A stretch of 64,000 nucleotides of DNA from Shinella kummerowiae (GTDB taxonomy: Bacteria > Pseudomonadota > Alphaproteobacteria > Rhizobiales > Rhizobiaceae), in NCBI RefSeq assembly GCF_009827055.1, contig NZ_WUMK01000008.1, positions 124,001-188,000 on the forward strand, in the 5' to 3' direction. The stretch's first letter is position 1. Every line of letters begins with the position of its first letter. The position numbers and the translations under genes were made by a program. Positions 56,856 through 64,000 of the stretch are shown here, piece by piece. The notes below the pieces were generated by a model. The model did no database searches and had not been told where the DNA came from. It worked only from the letters and a program-made list of their open reading frames with translations.

Positions 56856-59800
56856 TCAGGCGCCGTAGACGATGAGCAGGTCCTTGGCGTCGATCTGGTC
56901 ACCGGCTTTCACCAGCACTTCCGAGACGGTGCCGTCCTTCTCCGCATGCAGCGCCGTTTCCATCTTCATGGCCTCGATGGACAGCAGCACGTCGCCGGCC
57001 TTGACCGACTGGCCGGCCGAGACCGAGACCGTCGAGATGACGCCCGGCATCGGTGCACCGAGATGGGTGGCATTGGCAATGTCCGCCTTGCGTCGGGCCG
57101 TCGACGTTGCGGCGCGGTTGCGATCCGGCACCTTGATGAGGCGTGGCTGGCCGTTCAGCTCGAAGAACACCTTCACCATGCCCTGCGTATCCGGCTCGCT
57201 CTGCGCCTGGTGCAGGATGACGAGCGACACGCCCTTTTCCAGTTCCGGCGACAGTTCCTCGCCGGGCGAAAGGCCGTAGAAATAGGCCGGCGTCGGCAGG
57301 ATGCTGACGGGACCGTAGGTATCGGCCGCAAGCGCGTAGTCGGTAAAGACCTTCGGATACATCAGGTAAGAGGCGAACTCGAAGTCATCGACCTTGCGCT
57401 CCAGCTTGTCCTCGATGGTTTTCCGCTCCGCATCGAGATCGGCCGGCGGCAACAGCGAGCCCGGCACGGCGGTATAGGCTTCTTCGCCCTTCAGCGCCTT
57501 CTTCTGAAGCTTCTCAGGCCAGCCACCCGGGGGCTGGCCAAGATCGCCCTTCAGCATGGAGACAACCGAATCCGGGAAGGAGACGTCCTTCGACGGATTT
57601 TCGACGTCGGCGACGGTCAGGTCCTGCGAAACCATCATCAGCGCCATGTCACCCACCACCTTGGAGGATGGCGTCACCTTGACGATATCGCCGAACATCT
57701 GGTTGGCGTCGGCATAGGCCTGGGCAACCTTGTGCCACTTGGTCTCAAGCCCGAGCGAGCGGGCCTGTTCCTTGAGGTTGGTGAACTGGCCGCCCGGCAT
57801 TTCATGCAGGTAGACTTCGGAGGCCGGCCCCTTAAGGTCGCTTTCGAAGGCGGCGTACTGGAAGCGCACGGCCTCCCAATAGAAGGAGATGCGGCGGATC
57901 CATTCCGGATCAAGCCCCGGATCACGCTCCGTGCCCTTGAGCGCCTCGACGATCGAGCCGAGGCAGGGCTGCGAGGTGTTGCCGGAGAGCGCATCCATCG
58001 CCGCGTCCACCACGTCGACCCCGGCATCCACCGCCGCCAGCACGGTCGCGGCCGCGATGCCGGACGTGTCGTGCGTGTGGAAATGGATCGGCAGGTCGGT
58101 CGCTTCGCGCAACGCCTTGAACAGCACGCGCGCCGCGGCCGGCTTCAGGAGGCCCGCCATGTCCTTCAGCGCGATCATGTGGGCGCCGGCCTTTTCCAGG
58201 TCGGCGGCGAGTGCCGTATAGTATTTCAGGTCGTATTTCGGGCGGGCCGAATTGAGTAGATCGCCGGTGTAGCAGATCGCCGCCTCGCAGATCCTGTCCT
58301 CTTCCGCGATCGCATCCATCGACACACGCATGTTGTCGACCCAGTTCAGGCAGTCGAACACGCGGAAGACGTCGATGCCGCCCTTCGCCGCCTGACGGAC
58401 GAAATATTTCACGACATTGTCGGGATAGTTCTTGTAGCCAACGCCATTGGCGCCGCGCAGCAGCATCTGCAAGAGCAGGTTCGGCGCGTCCTCGCGGATG
58501 CGGGCGAGACGATCCCACGGATCTTCCGTCAGGAAGCGCATGGAGACGTCGAAGGTCGCGCCACCCCAACATTCGAGCGAGAAGAGCTGCGGCAGCGCCC
58601 GGGCGTAGGTGCCGGCGACGCGGGCGATGTCATGTGTGCGCATGCGCGTGGCGAGCAGCGACTGGTGGCCGTCGCGCATGGTCGTGTCGGTCAGGAAGAC
58701 CTGGCTTTCGCCCCGCACCCATTCGGCAAACTTCTTCGGCCCGAGTTCGTCGAGCTTCTGCTTGGTGCCGGCGACGATCTTGCCTTCGATGAAGGGGACG
58801 ATCGGCTTGGCAACATCCGCCGGCGGCTTGGGGCGACCCTTCGCTTCCGGGTGGCCGTTGACGGTGACATCGGCGAGATAGGTGAGCAGCTTCGTCGCGC
58901 GGTCCTGACGCTTCACCTGCTGGAAGAGTTCCGGCGTCGTATCGATGAAGCGGGTCGTGTAGCTGTTGTCGCGGAAGGACTCGTGGCCGATGATCGCTTC
59001 GAGGAAGGTGAGGTTGGTGGCGACGCCGCGGATGCGGAATTCGCGCAACGCCCGGTCCATGCGGCTGATCGCCTCGACCGGGTTCGGTGCCCAGGCCGTG
59101 ACCTTGACGAGCAGCGGATCGTAGAAGCGGGTGATCACCGCGCCGGGGTAGGCCGTGCCGCCGTCGAGACGAATGCCAAAGCCGGAGGCCGAGCGGTAGC
59201 CGGTGATGCGGCCATAGTCGGGAATGAAGTTCTGTTCCGGGTCTTCCGTGGTGATGCGGCACTGCAGCGCATGGCCGTTGAGACGGATATCCGCCTGCGC
59301 CGGCACACCCGATTCCGCCGTGCCGATCGCCTCGCCGTCGAGGATGTGGATCTGCGCCTTGACGATGTCGATGCCGGTCACGACTTCCGTGACGGTGTGC
59401 TCGACCTGGATGCGCGGATTGACCTCGATGAAGTAGAATTTGCCCGAGTCCATATCCATCAGATACTCGACCGTGCCGGCGCCGACATAGTTCGTCGCCT
59501 TGGCGATCTTGATGGAGTAGGCAGCCAGCTCCTGGCGCTGCGCCTCGCTCAGATACGGGGCCGGTGCGCGCTCGACAACCTTCTGGTTGCGGCGCTGGAC
59601 CGAACAATCGCGCTCGAACAGATGCACGACATTGCCATGGGTGTCGCCAAGGATCTGGCTTTCGACGTGGCGCGCGCGCTCGACCAGCTTTTCAAGATAG
59701 ACCTCGTCCTTGCCGAAGGCCGCCTTGGCCTCGCGCTTGGCTTCAGTCACCTCGCGCAGCAGGTCCTTCGGGTCGCGGATGGCGCGCATGCCGCGGCCAC

Positions 59801-60314
59801 CGCCGCCCCAGGAAGCCTTCAGCATGACCGGATAACCGATCTCTTCCGCCAGGCGATGAATTTCCTTCTCGTCGTCCGGCAGCGGATCGGTGGCGGGCAC
59901 GACGGGCACGCCGACGGAGATGGCGAGGTTGCGCGCGGCGACCTTGTTGCCGAGCTGACGCATCGTATCCGGCCGCGGGCCGATGAAGATGATGCCGGCG
60001 GCATCACATGCATCGACGAATTCCGGGCTCTCGGAGAGAAGGCCGTAGCCGGGATGGATCGCATCGGCGCCGGAGAGTTTTGCGACGCGGATGACTTCAT
60101 CGATCGAAAGATAGCTCTCGATCGGCCCGAGATCGCGCGCCAGATGCGAGCCGCGGCCGATCTGGTAGCTTTCGTCCGCCTTGAAGCGGTGCAGCGCGAG
60201 CTTGTCCTCCTCCGCCCATATCGCAACCGTTTTTATGCCGAGCTCGTTGGCTGCGCGGAACACGCGAATGGCAATTTCGGAACGGTTTGCGACAAGGATC
60301 TTGGAAATGGGCAA
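56856..60314 (-). CDS. pyc: pyruvate carboxylase
   Basis: 1152 aa, carboxylates pyruvate to oxaloacetate. Residues 1 to about 455 are biotin carboxylase (KASWGGGGRGMR ATP-grasp loop; FIEVNPRIQVEHTVTE). The carboxyltransferase barrel begins near 540 (TMRDGHQSLLATRMRT, metal-binding Asp; HMIALKDMAGLLKP). The central allosteric linker is intact, and the C-terminal biotinyl domain has EAMKMET with biotin on Lys1117. TTG start, with GAGGAG seven bases upstream and MPISKILVANRSEIAIRVF; this closely resembles the R. etli enzyme as I remember it. Confidence 0.97.
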   Translation of the reverse strand: MPISKILVANRSEIAIRVFRAANELGIKTVAIWAEEDKLALHRFKADESYQIGRGSHLARDLGPIESYLSIDEVIRVAKLSGADAIHPGYGLLSESPEFVDACDAAGIIFIGPRPDTMRQLGNKVAARNLAISVGVPVVPATDPLPDDEKEIHRLAEEIGYPVMLKASWGGGGRGMRAIRDPKDLLREVTEAKREAKAAFGKDEVYLEKLVERARHVESQILGDTHGNVVHLFERDCSVQRRNQKVVERAPAPYLSEAQRQELAAYSIKIAKATNYVGAGTVEYLMDMDSGKFYFIEVNPRIQVEHTVTEVVTGIDIVKAQIHILDGEAIGTAESGVPAQADIRLNGHALQCRITTEDPEQNFIPDYGRITGYRSASGFGIRLDGGTAYPGAVITRFYDPLLVKVTAWAPNPVEAISRMDRALREFRIRGVATNLTFLEAIIGHESFRDNSYTTRFIDTTPELFQQVKRQDRATKLLTYLADVTVNGHPEAKGRPKPPADVAKPIVPFIEGKIVAGTKQKLDELGPKKFAEWVRGESQVFLTDTTMRDGHQSLLATRMRTHDIARVAGTYARALPQLFSLECWGGATFDVSMRFLTEDPWDRLARIREDAPNLLLQMLLRGANGVGYKNYPDNVVKYFVRQAAKGGIDVFRVFDCLNWVDNMRVSMDAIAEEDRICEAAICYTGDLLNSARPKYDLKYYTALAADLEKAGAHMIALKDMAGLLKPAAARVLFKALREATDLPIHFHTHDTSGIAAATVLAAVDAGVDVVDAAMDALSGNTSQPCLGSIVEALKGTERDPGLDPEWIRRISFYWEAVRFQYAAFESDLKGPASEVYLHEMPGGQFTNLKEQARSLGLETKWHKVAQAYADANQMFGDIVKVTPSSKVVGDMALMMVSQDLTVADVENPSKDVSFPDSVVSMLKGDLGQPPGGWPEKLQKKALKGEEAYTAVPGSLLPPADLDAERKTIEDKLERKVDDFEFASYLMYPKVFTDYALAADTYGPVSILPTPAYFYGLSPGEELSPELEKGVSLVILHQAQSEPDTQGMVKVFFELNGQPRLIKVPDRNRAATSTARRKADIANATHLGAPMPGVISTVSVSAGQSVKAGDVLLSIEAMKMETALHAEKDGTVSEVLVKAGDQIDAKDLLIVYGA

Positions 60315-60430
60315 GTCGGACTCCTCAGTGACTTGAAAACGGGAAATGCTGCACCCGCGAAGAGAATTATTAGCGGGTTATTTTCAAAGTTCAATTTTGG
60401 AGTCGCCGTTCGGCAAAAGAATTACGACAA

Positions 60431-61171
60431 TCAGGAGACAAGGCCGAGCCGGAAAGCGATGGCGATGGCGTGGTGCCGGTTGCGCGCGCCGAGCTTTTCC
60501 TGGATGCCGTTCATGTACCAGTCGACGGTGTGGCTGGAGATGCCGAGCACGCGACCGATATCGTGCGAGGTCATGCCCTCGGCAAGCAGGCTCAGCGCCT
60601 CCATTTCGCGGCGCGTCAATTCCACGTCGACGACCGCGGAAAGGCGTTCGGCCTGCTCCGGGTCCGCCACATGGATGAGTTTCCAGTAGAGCCGGCGGGC
60701 AATGCTGTCGAAAAGGCCGATCTCGACGCTTTCCAACTCGACCGGCTTGCCGCCCAGGCTGAGGCTGCCGATGAGGCCGCGCCGGCCGTGCACGGGAAAC
60801 ACATAGCCGTCCTCAAGACCGTTCTGCCGCGCATCGACCATCATGCGCTCCATGCGCTTGCGATGCGGGCTGAGGCGGAAGGCGCCGAGCGTATCACGCC
60901 AGCGGAAACCGGCCTGTGCATGGCCGAGATAGCGCAATGTCGGATCAATCTGCATGTAGCGTTTGCGCAGATAGGTTTCCGGCCATCCCTTCGGCCAGCG
61001 GCCGGCAAGCAGCAGGCTCGTCGGGCTCTCCACCGGCTTCGGCGTCTGGAGAAGACCATAGTAGTCGAACCCGTAGAGCGTCAGCAGACGCTCGAACTCA
61101 GCCGTCGTCTCCTCCTGACCGCGCAACTCGTCGATCAGTGCAAGGTATTGCACCAGTAAGTTGATCTTCAT
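60431..61171 (-). CDS. LuxR-family regulator with autoinducer-binding domain (LuxR solo)
   Basis: 246 aa. The N-terminal domain keeps the acyl-homoserine-lactone pocket residues at TraR spacing: Trp63, Tyr67, Asp76, Pro77 and Trp91 (GWPETYLRKRYMQIDPTL, GFRWRD). The C-terminal HTH (about 180-246, EALSLLAEGMTSHDIGRVLG) is complete. Start ATG 61171 has AAGG upstream; the longer frame to 61228 adds an unlikely 19 residues. No luxI-type synthase gene is in the window, so it either serves a remote synthase or listens to other cells' signals. Confidence 0.9.
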   Translation of the reverse strand: MKINLLVQYLALIDELRGQEETTAEFERLLTLYGFDYYGLLQTPKPVESPTSLLLAGRWPKGWPETYLRKRYMQIDPTLRYLGHAQAGFRWRDTLGAFRLSPHRKRMERMMVDARQNGLEDGYVFPVHGRRGLIGSLSLGGKPVELESVEIGLFDSIARRLYWKLIHVADPEQAERLSAVVDVELTRREMEALSLLAEGMTSHDIGRVLGISSHTVDWYMNGIQEKLGARNRHHAIAIAFRLGLVS

Positions 61172-61340
61172 ATGCCTTGCGCTCGAAGCGCCCCAATCCA
61201 ATTCTGAAAAACACAGCCGGTCCTGCATACGAACCAGTCATGTCCCATTCATGTTGCCCCGCATACAATTGGCAGGATCGAAGGCTGAAAATCAATTGGC
61301 TAAGGGAAATAGCCCGGCGTAAAACGGAAGATCACGCGAG

Positions 61341-61361
61341 ATTTCATACGAGTCATGAAAT
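61341..61361. promoter_or_regulatory. palindromic site upstream of ndvA
   Basis: ATTTCAT-ACGAGTC-ATGAAAT is a 7-bp inverted repeat about 113 bp before the ndvA start, with a GAGTC (CcrM) site in its centre. The bound factor is unknown. The remaining 61172-61473 gap has no convincing gene; it must hold the divergent luxR and ndvA promoters. Confidence 0.4.
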
Positions 61362-61473
61362 TTGCACGCCGGCGAAGAACTTTTGCCCCTTCCGCTGATT
61401 AACAGCGCACTGCAAAGAGAACAGGTGCTTTCGCTGCACCGCACAACAGGTATCGCCGGAAAGGCCTTATTTC

Positions 61474-63231
61474 GTGTCTTTGTTTCAGGTTTATGCAAGA
61501 GCCCTCAGCTATCTTGGGGTCAACAAGATTCGCGTCGGCTCGGTGGTTGTCGCCAACATCGTGCTGGCAGTCATCACCATTGCGGAACCGATCCTGTTCG
61601 GCCGCATCATCGACGCCATTTCCTCCAAGGGCGACGTCACGCCGATGCTGGCCATGTGGGCGGGTTTCGGCCTGTTCAACACGATCGCCTATGTGCTCGT
61701 CGCCCGCGAGGCCGACCGGCTGGCGCATGGCCGCCGCGCGACCCTGCTGACGGAAGCCTTCGGCCGCATCATTTCCATGCCGCTTGCCTGGCATAGCCAG
61801 CGCGGCACCTCGAACGCGCTGCACACGCTGCTGCGGGCCTGCGAAACGCTGTTCGGCCTCTGGCTGGAATTCATGCGCACGCACCTGGCGACCGCCGTGG
61901 CCCTCGTTCTGCTGATCCCGACTGCGTTCGTCATGGATTACCGCCTGTCGATCGTGCTGGTGGTGCTCGGCGTGCTCTATGTCGTCATTGGCAAGGTCGT
62001 GATGAACCGCACCCGCGAAGGCCAGGCGTCGGTGGAAAACCACTACCACACCGTCTTCTCGCATGTGTCGGACTCGATCAGCAACGTGTCGGTCGTGCAC
62101 AGCTACAATCGCATCGAATCCGAGACGCGCGAGCTGAAGCGTTTTGCCGAACGCCTGATCAACGCGCAGTTTCCGGTACTCGACTGGTGGGCGCTTGCCA
62201 GCGCGCTGAACCGTATCGCCTCGACGATCTCGATGATGACAATCCTCGTCATCGGCACGGTGCTCGTGCAGCGTGGCGAAATCCGCGTCGGTGACGTCAT
62301 CGCCTTTATCGGCTTTGCCGGCCTGCTCATCGGTCGCCTCGACCAGATGAAGGCCTTCGCGACCCAGATCTTTGAAGCGCGCGCCAAGCTTGAGGACTTC
62401 TTCACCCTGGAAGATTCCGTCAAGGACCGCGAGGAGCCGGTCAATGCCGGCGATCTCGGCGAGGTCAAGGGCCGTGTCGAGTACCGCAATGTCAACTTCG
62501 ACTTCGCCAACGCCACGCAGGGCGTCAGCGACGTGTCCTTTACGGTGGAAGCCGGCCAGACCGTTGCCATCGTCGGCCCGACCGGCGCCGGCAAGACGAC
62601 GCTCGTCAACCTTCTGCAGCGCGTCTACGAGCCGAAGTCCGGCCAGATCCTGATCGACGGCGTCGATATCGCGACGGTGACGCGCAAGTCGCTGCGCCGC
62701 TCGATTGCCACCGTGTTCCAGGATGCGGGTCTGCTCAACCGCTCGATCTCCGACAATATCCGCTTGGGCCGCGAGGGCGCGACGGAAGAGGAAATCATGG
62801 CGGCGGCCGAAGCGGCGGCAGCGAACGACTTCATCGTCTCGCGCCAGAGCGGCTACGAGACCCATGTGGGCGAGCGCGGCAACCGTCTGTCGGGCGGCGA
62901 GCGCCAGCGCATCGCCATTGCCCGCGCCATCCTCAAGAACGCGCCGATCCTCGTGCTCGACGAGGCGACCAGTGCGCTCGACGTGGAGACGGAAGCGCGT
63001 GTGAAGGCGGCGATCGACCAGCTGCGTCGCAACCGCACGACCTTCATCATCGCTCACCGCCTGTCCACCGTGCGCGAAGCCGACCTCGTCGTCTTCATGG
63101 ATCACGGCAAGGTGGCCGAGATGGGCACGTTCAACGATCTCAGCCAGAGCAACGGCCGCTTCGCCGCCCTGCTGCGGGCAAGCGGCATCCTGACGGACGA
63201 CGACGTGCGCAAGAGCCACACCGCCGCCTGA
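61474..63231 (+). CDS. ndvA: cyclic beta-1,2-glucan ABC exporter NdvA/ChvA
   Basis: 585 aa half-transporter: about six membrane helices (residues 20-300) then an ATPase domain. Walker A is GPTGAGKTTLVN (about 368), signature LSGGERQRIAIARAIL (about 472), Walker B ILVLDEATSALD. The N-terminus MSLFQVYARALSYLGVNK and the whole pattern match rhizobial NdvA, which exports cyclic beta-1,2-glucan needed for osmoadaptation, motility and plant infection. GTG start. The glucan synthase NdvB is not in the window. Confidence 0.95.
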   Translation: MSLFQVYARALSYLGVNKIRVGSVVVANIVLAVITIAEPILFGRIIDAISSKGDVTPMLAMWAGFGLFNTIAYVLVAREADRLAHGRRATLLTEAFGRIISMPLAWHSQRGTSNALHTLLRACETLFGLWLEFMRTHLATAVALVLLIPTAFVMDYRLSIVLVVLGVLYVVIGKVVMNRTREGQASVENHYHTVFSHVSDSISNVSVVHSYNRIESETRELKRFAERLINAQFPVLDWWALASALNRIASTISMMTILVIGTVLVQRGEIRVGDVIAFIGFAGLLIGRLDQMKAFATQIFEARAKLEDFFTLEDSVKDREEPVNAGDLGEVKGRVEYRNVNFDFANATQGVSDVSFTVEAGQTVAIVGPTGAGKTTLVNLLQRVYEPKSGQILIDGVDIATVTRKSLRRSIATVFQDAGLLNRSISDNIRLGREGATEEEIMAAAEAAAANDFIVSRQSGYETHVGERGNRLSGGERQRIAIARAILKNAPILVLDEATSALDVETEARVKAAIDQLRRNRTTFIIAHRLSTVREADLVVFMDHGKVAEMGTFNDLSQSNGRFAALLRASGILTDDDVRKSHTAA

Positions 63232-63241
63232 CGGGCATCCA

Positions 63242-64000
63242 TCATCGCTTCGGGCCGTCGCGCCCCTTGACCGGCAGGGCCTGCAAGCCCTGCCGTTTCG
63301 CGTTCTGGCTGATGACGGCCGCCTGCCAGTCGAGATAACGGGCATAGGCGATGTGCAGCGCAATGCCGAGGACCGCATAGAGCGTGCCGAGGACCGGGTT
63401 CTTGCCGGTCACGAACATCATCACCTGCCCGGCCATCGCAAGGATCGTGCCGAAGATGAACACGGCAAGCGAATGCCGTCCCACGGCCACCAGCGGATGG
63501 GAGAGCGGCAAGGCGGCCCAGCTGGAGAGCACCGGAATGGTCGCCACCAGATAGGCGCCCGCCAGCACATGGAGGAGCCGCGGGGTCGAGAGGAATGTCT
63601 TGTCGAAGCCGGTCAGCACCGCCGGCAGGCCGTAGGAAAAGTCGATGTTCCACCAGGACAGCACGACCCACAGCATCGAGACGAAGAGATAGGCCGCCGA
63701 CAGCGCCATCAGCACCGGATTGCGCGGAAAACCGCCCCTGCGCGCCCGCAACACGCCGACAAAGCCGATGACGAAGAGGAATTGCCAGGACAGCGGGTTG
63801 AGAAACCAGTAGCCGTCGTCGAGAAAATTCGACGGCGCGATCTGCCAGATGCCGGCGCAGAGCCAGAGCGTGCCGGAGACGGCGATAAGCAGCCAGGCGC
63901 TGCGCCGGTAGAGCCAGAGAAAGCCCGGCAGCATCAGGAACAGCCCGGCATACATGGAAAGAATGTTGTTGTAGCCGAACTGGTGGCCGAGCAGCACCAT
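63242..64000 (-). CDS. opgC: OpgC-type membrane acyltransferase, 5' end cut by window
   Basis: At least 253 codons, open to the window edge, so the N-terminal part is missing. Many hydrophobic helices with short loops (NPLSWQFLFVIGFVGVLRAR, SHPLVAVGRHSLAVFIFGTI) fit the OpgC branch of acyltransferases, which succinylate periplasmic glucans. It converges on ndvA with 10 bp between stops, which supports a role in decorating the exported cyclic glucan (inference). Confidence 0.82.
   Translation of the reverse strand: MVLLGHQFGYNNILSMYAGLFLMLPGFLWLYRRSAWLLIAVSGTLWLCAGIWQIAPSNFLDDGYWFLNPLSWQFLFVIGFVGVLRARRGGFPRNPVLMALSAAYLFVSMLWVVLSWWNIDFSYGLPAVLTGFDKTFLSTPRLLHVLAGAYLVATIPVLSSWAALPLSHPLVAVGRHSLAVFIFGTILAMAGQVMMFVTGKNPVLGTLYAVLGIALHIAYARYLDWQAAVISQNAKRQGLQALPVKGRDGPKR

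Noticed and set aside
58632-60689. A 685-codon plus-strand frame opposite pyc
   Set aside because: Antisense shadow of the biotin carboxylase domain; no family resemblance.

Overview
This is one contiguous, gene-dense, GC-rich chromosomal stretch from an alphaproteobacterium, almost certainly of the Rhizobiaceae (Rhizobium/Agrobacterium/Ensifer/Shinella group). The evidence is the neighbourhood of a pyruvate carboxylase resembling the Rhizobium etli enzyme, an NdvA/ChvA cyclic beta-1,2-glucan exporter, the order ffh - chorismate mutase - rpsP - rimM - trmD - rplS - leuC, dapF-mtaB-ftsY-septation protein A-ccm, a perfect CtrA-type site at ftsK, and rhizobial dispersed palindromic repeats. I saw no prophage, transposase, integrase, CRISPR array or plasmid function. 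The window looks like core genome with small accessory islands.

Layout. 1-8.9 kb is accessory: a cut-off aldose epimerase, a chemoreceptor, a secreted alpha/beta hydrolase divergent from a membrane-embedded AraC regulator, an MFS transporter with its MarR regulator sharing a palindromic operator, and a lipoprotein/caspase-Sel1 pair. 9.0-13.4 kb holds a compact three-gene cassette: a heparinase II/III-like protein, a small unknown protein, and a fusion of two GT-B glycosyltransferases. I consider this the strongest candidate for an undescribed polysaccharide system. 13.5-15.8 kb is a DUF4394 protein divergent from an ECF sigma/anti-sigma pair, with an inverted promoter pair between them.

16-31.6 kb is mostly housekeeping: tRNA-Gly(GCC), a prolyl-tRNA-editing homologue, a chaperedoxin-like protein, a Lon-N protein, Trm112, a UbiH-type hydroxylase, thioesterase TesB, glnK-amtB behind a sigma-54 promoter, ftsK behind a CtrA box, lolA, xthA, a lone cyclic-nucleotide-binding protein with an OmpR-type regulator, an L,D-transpeptidase, an aldo/keto reductase and a SixA-like phosphatase.

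31.6-48.1 kb carries leuC, a CASTOR/POLLUX-like ion channel, a polar amino-acid ABC permease and binding protein without an ATPase, the translation cluster rplS/trmD/rimM/rpsP/ffh with several terminators and a structured ffh leader, then a UlaG-like hydrolase, dapF, mtaB, ftsY and septation protein A. 48.3-51.4 kb is the cytochrome c maturation cluster ccmA-B-C-D-G, interrupted by a palindromic repeat. 51.7-64 kb has acnA (with an Irr/ICE-like site), DUF1223 and DUF2794 proteins, a GNAT acetyltransferase, pyc, a LuxR solo with an intact acyl-homoserine-lactone pocket signature, ndvA, and a cut-off OpgC-type acyltransferase. ndvA and opgC converge and plausibly export and succinylate the same periplasmic glucan.

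Start codons were chosen from ribosome-binding sites, signal peptides and operon overlaps. All family assignments come from reading motifs by eye; no database search was run.
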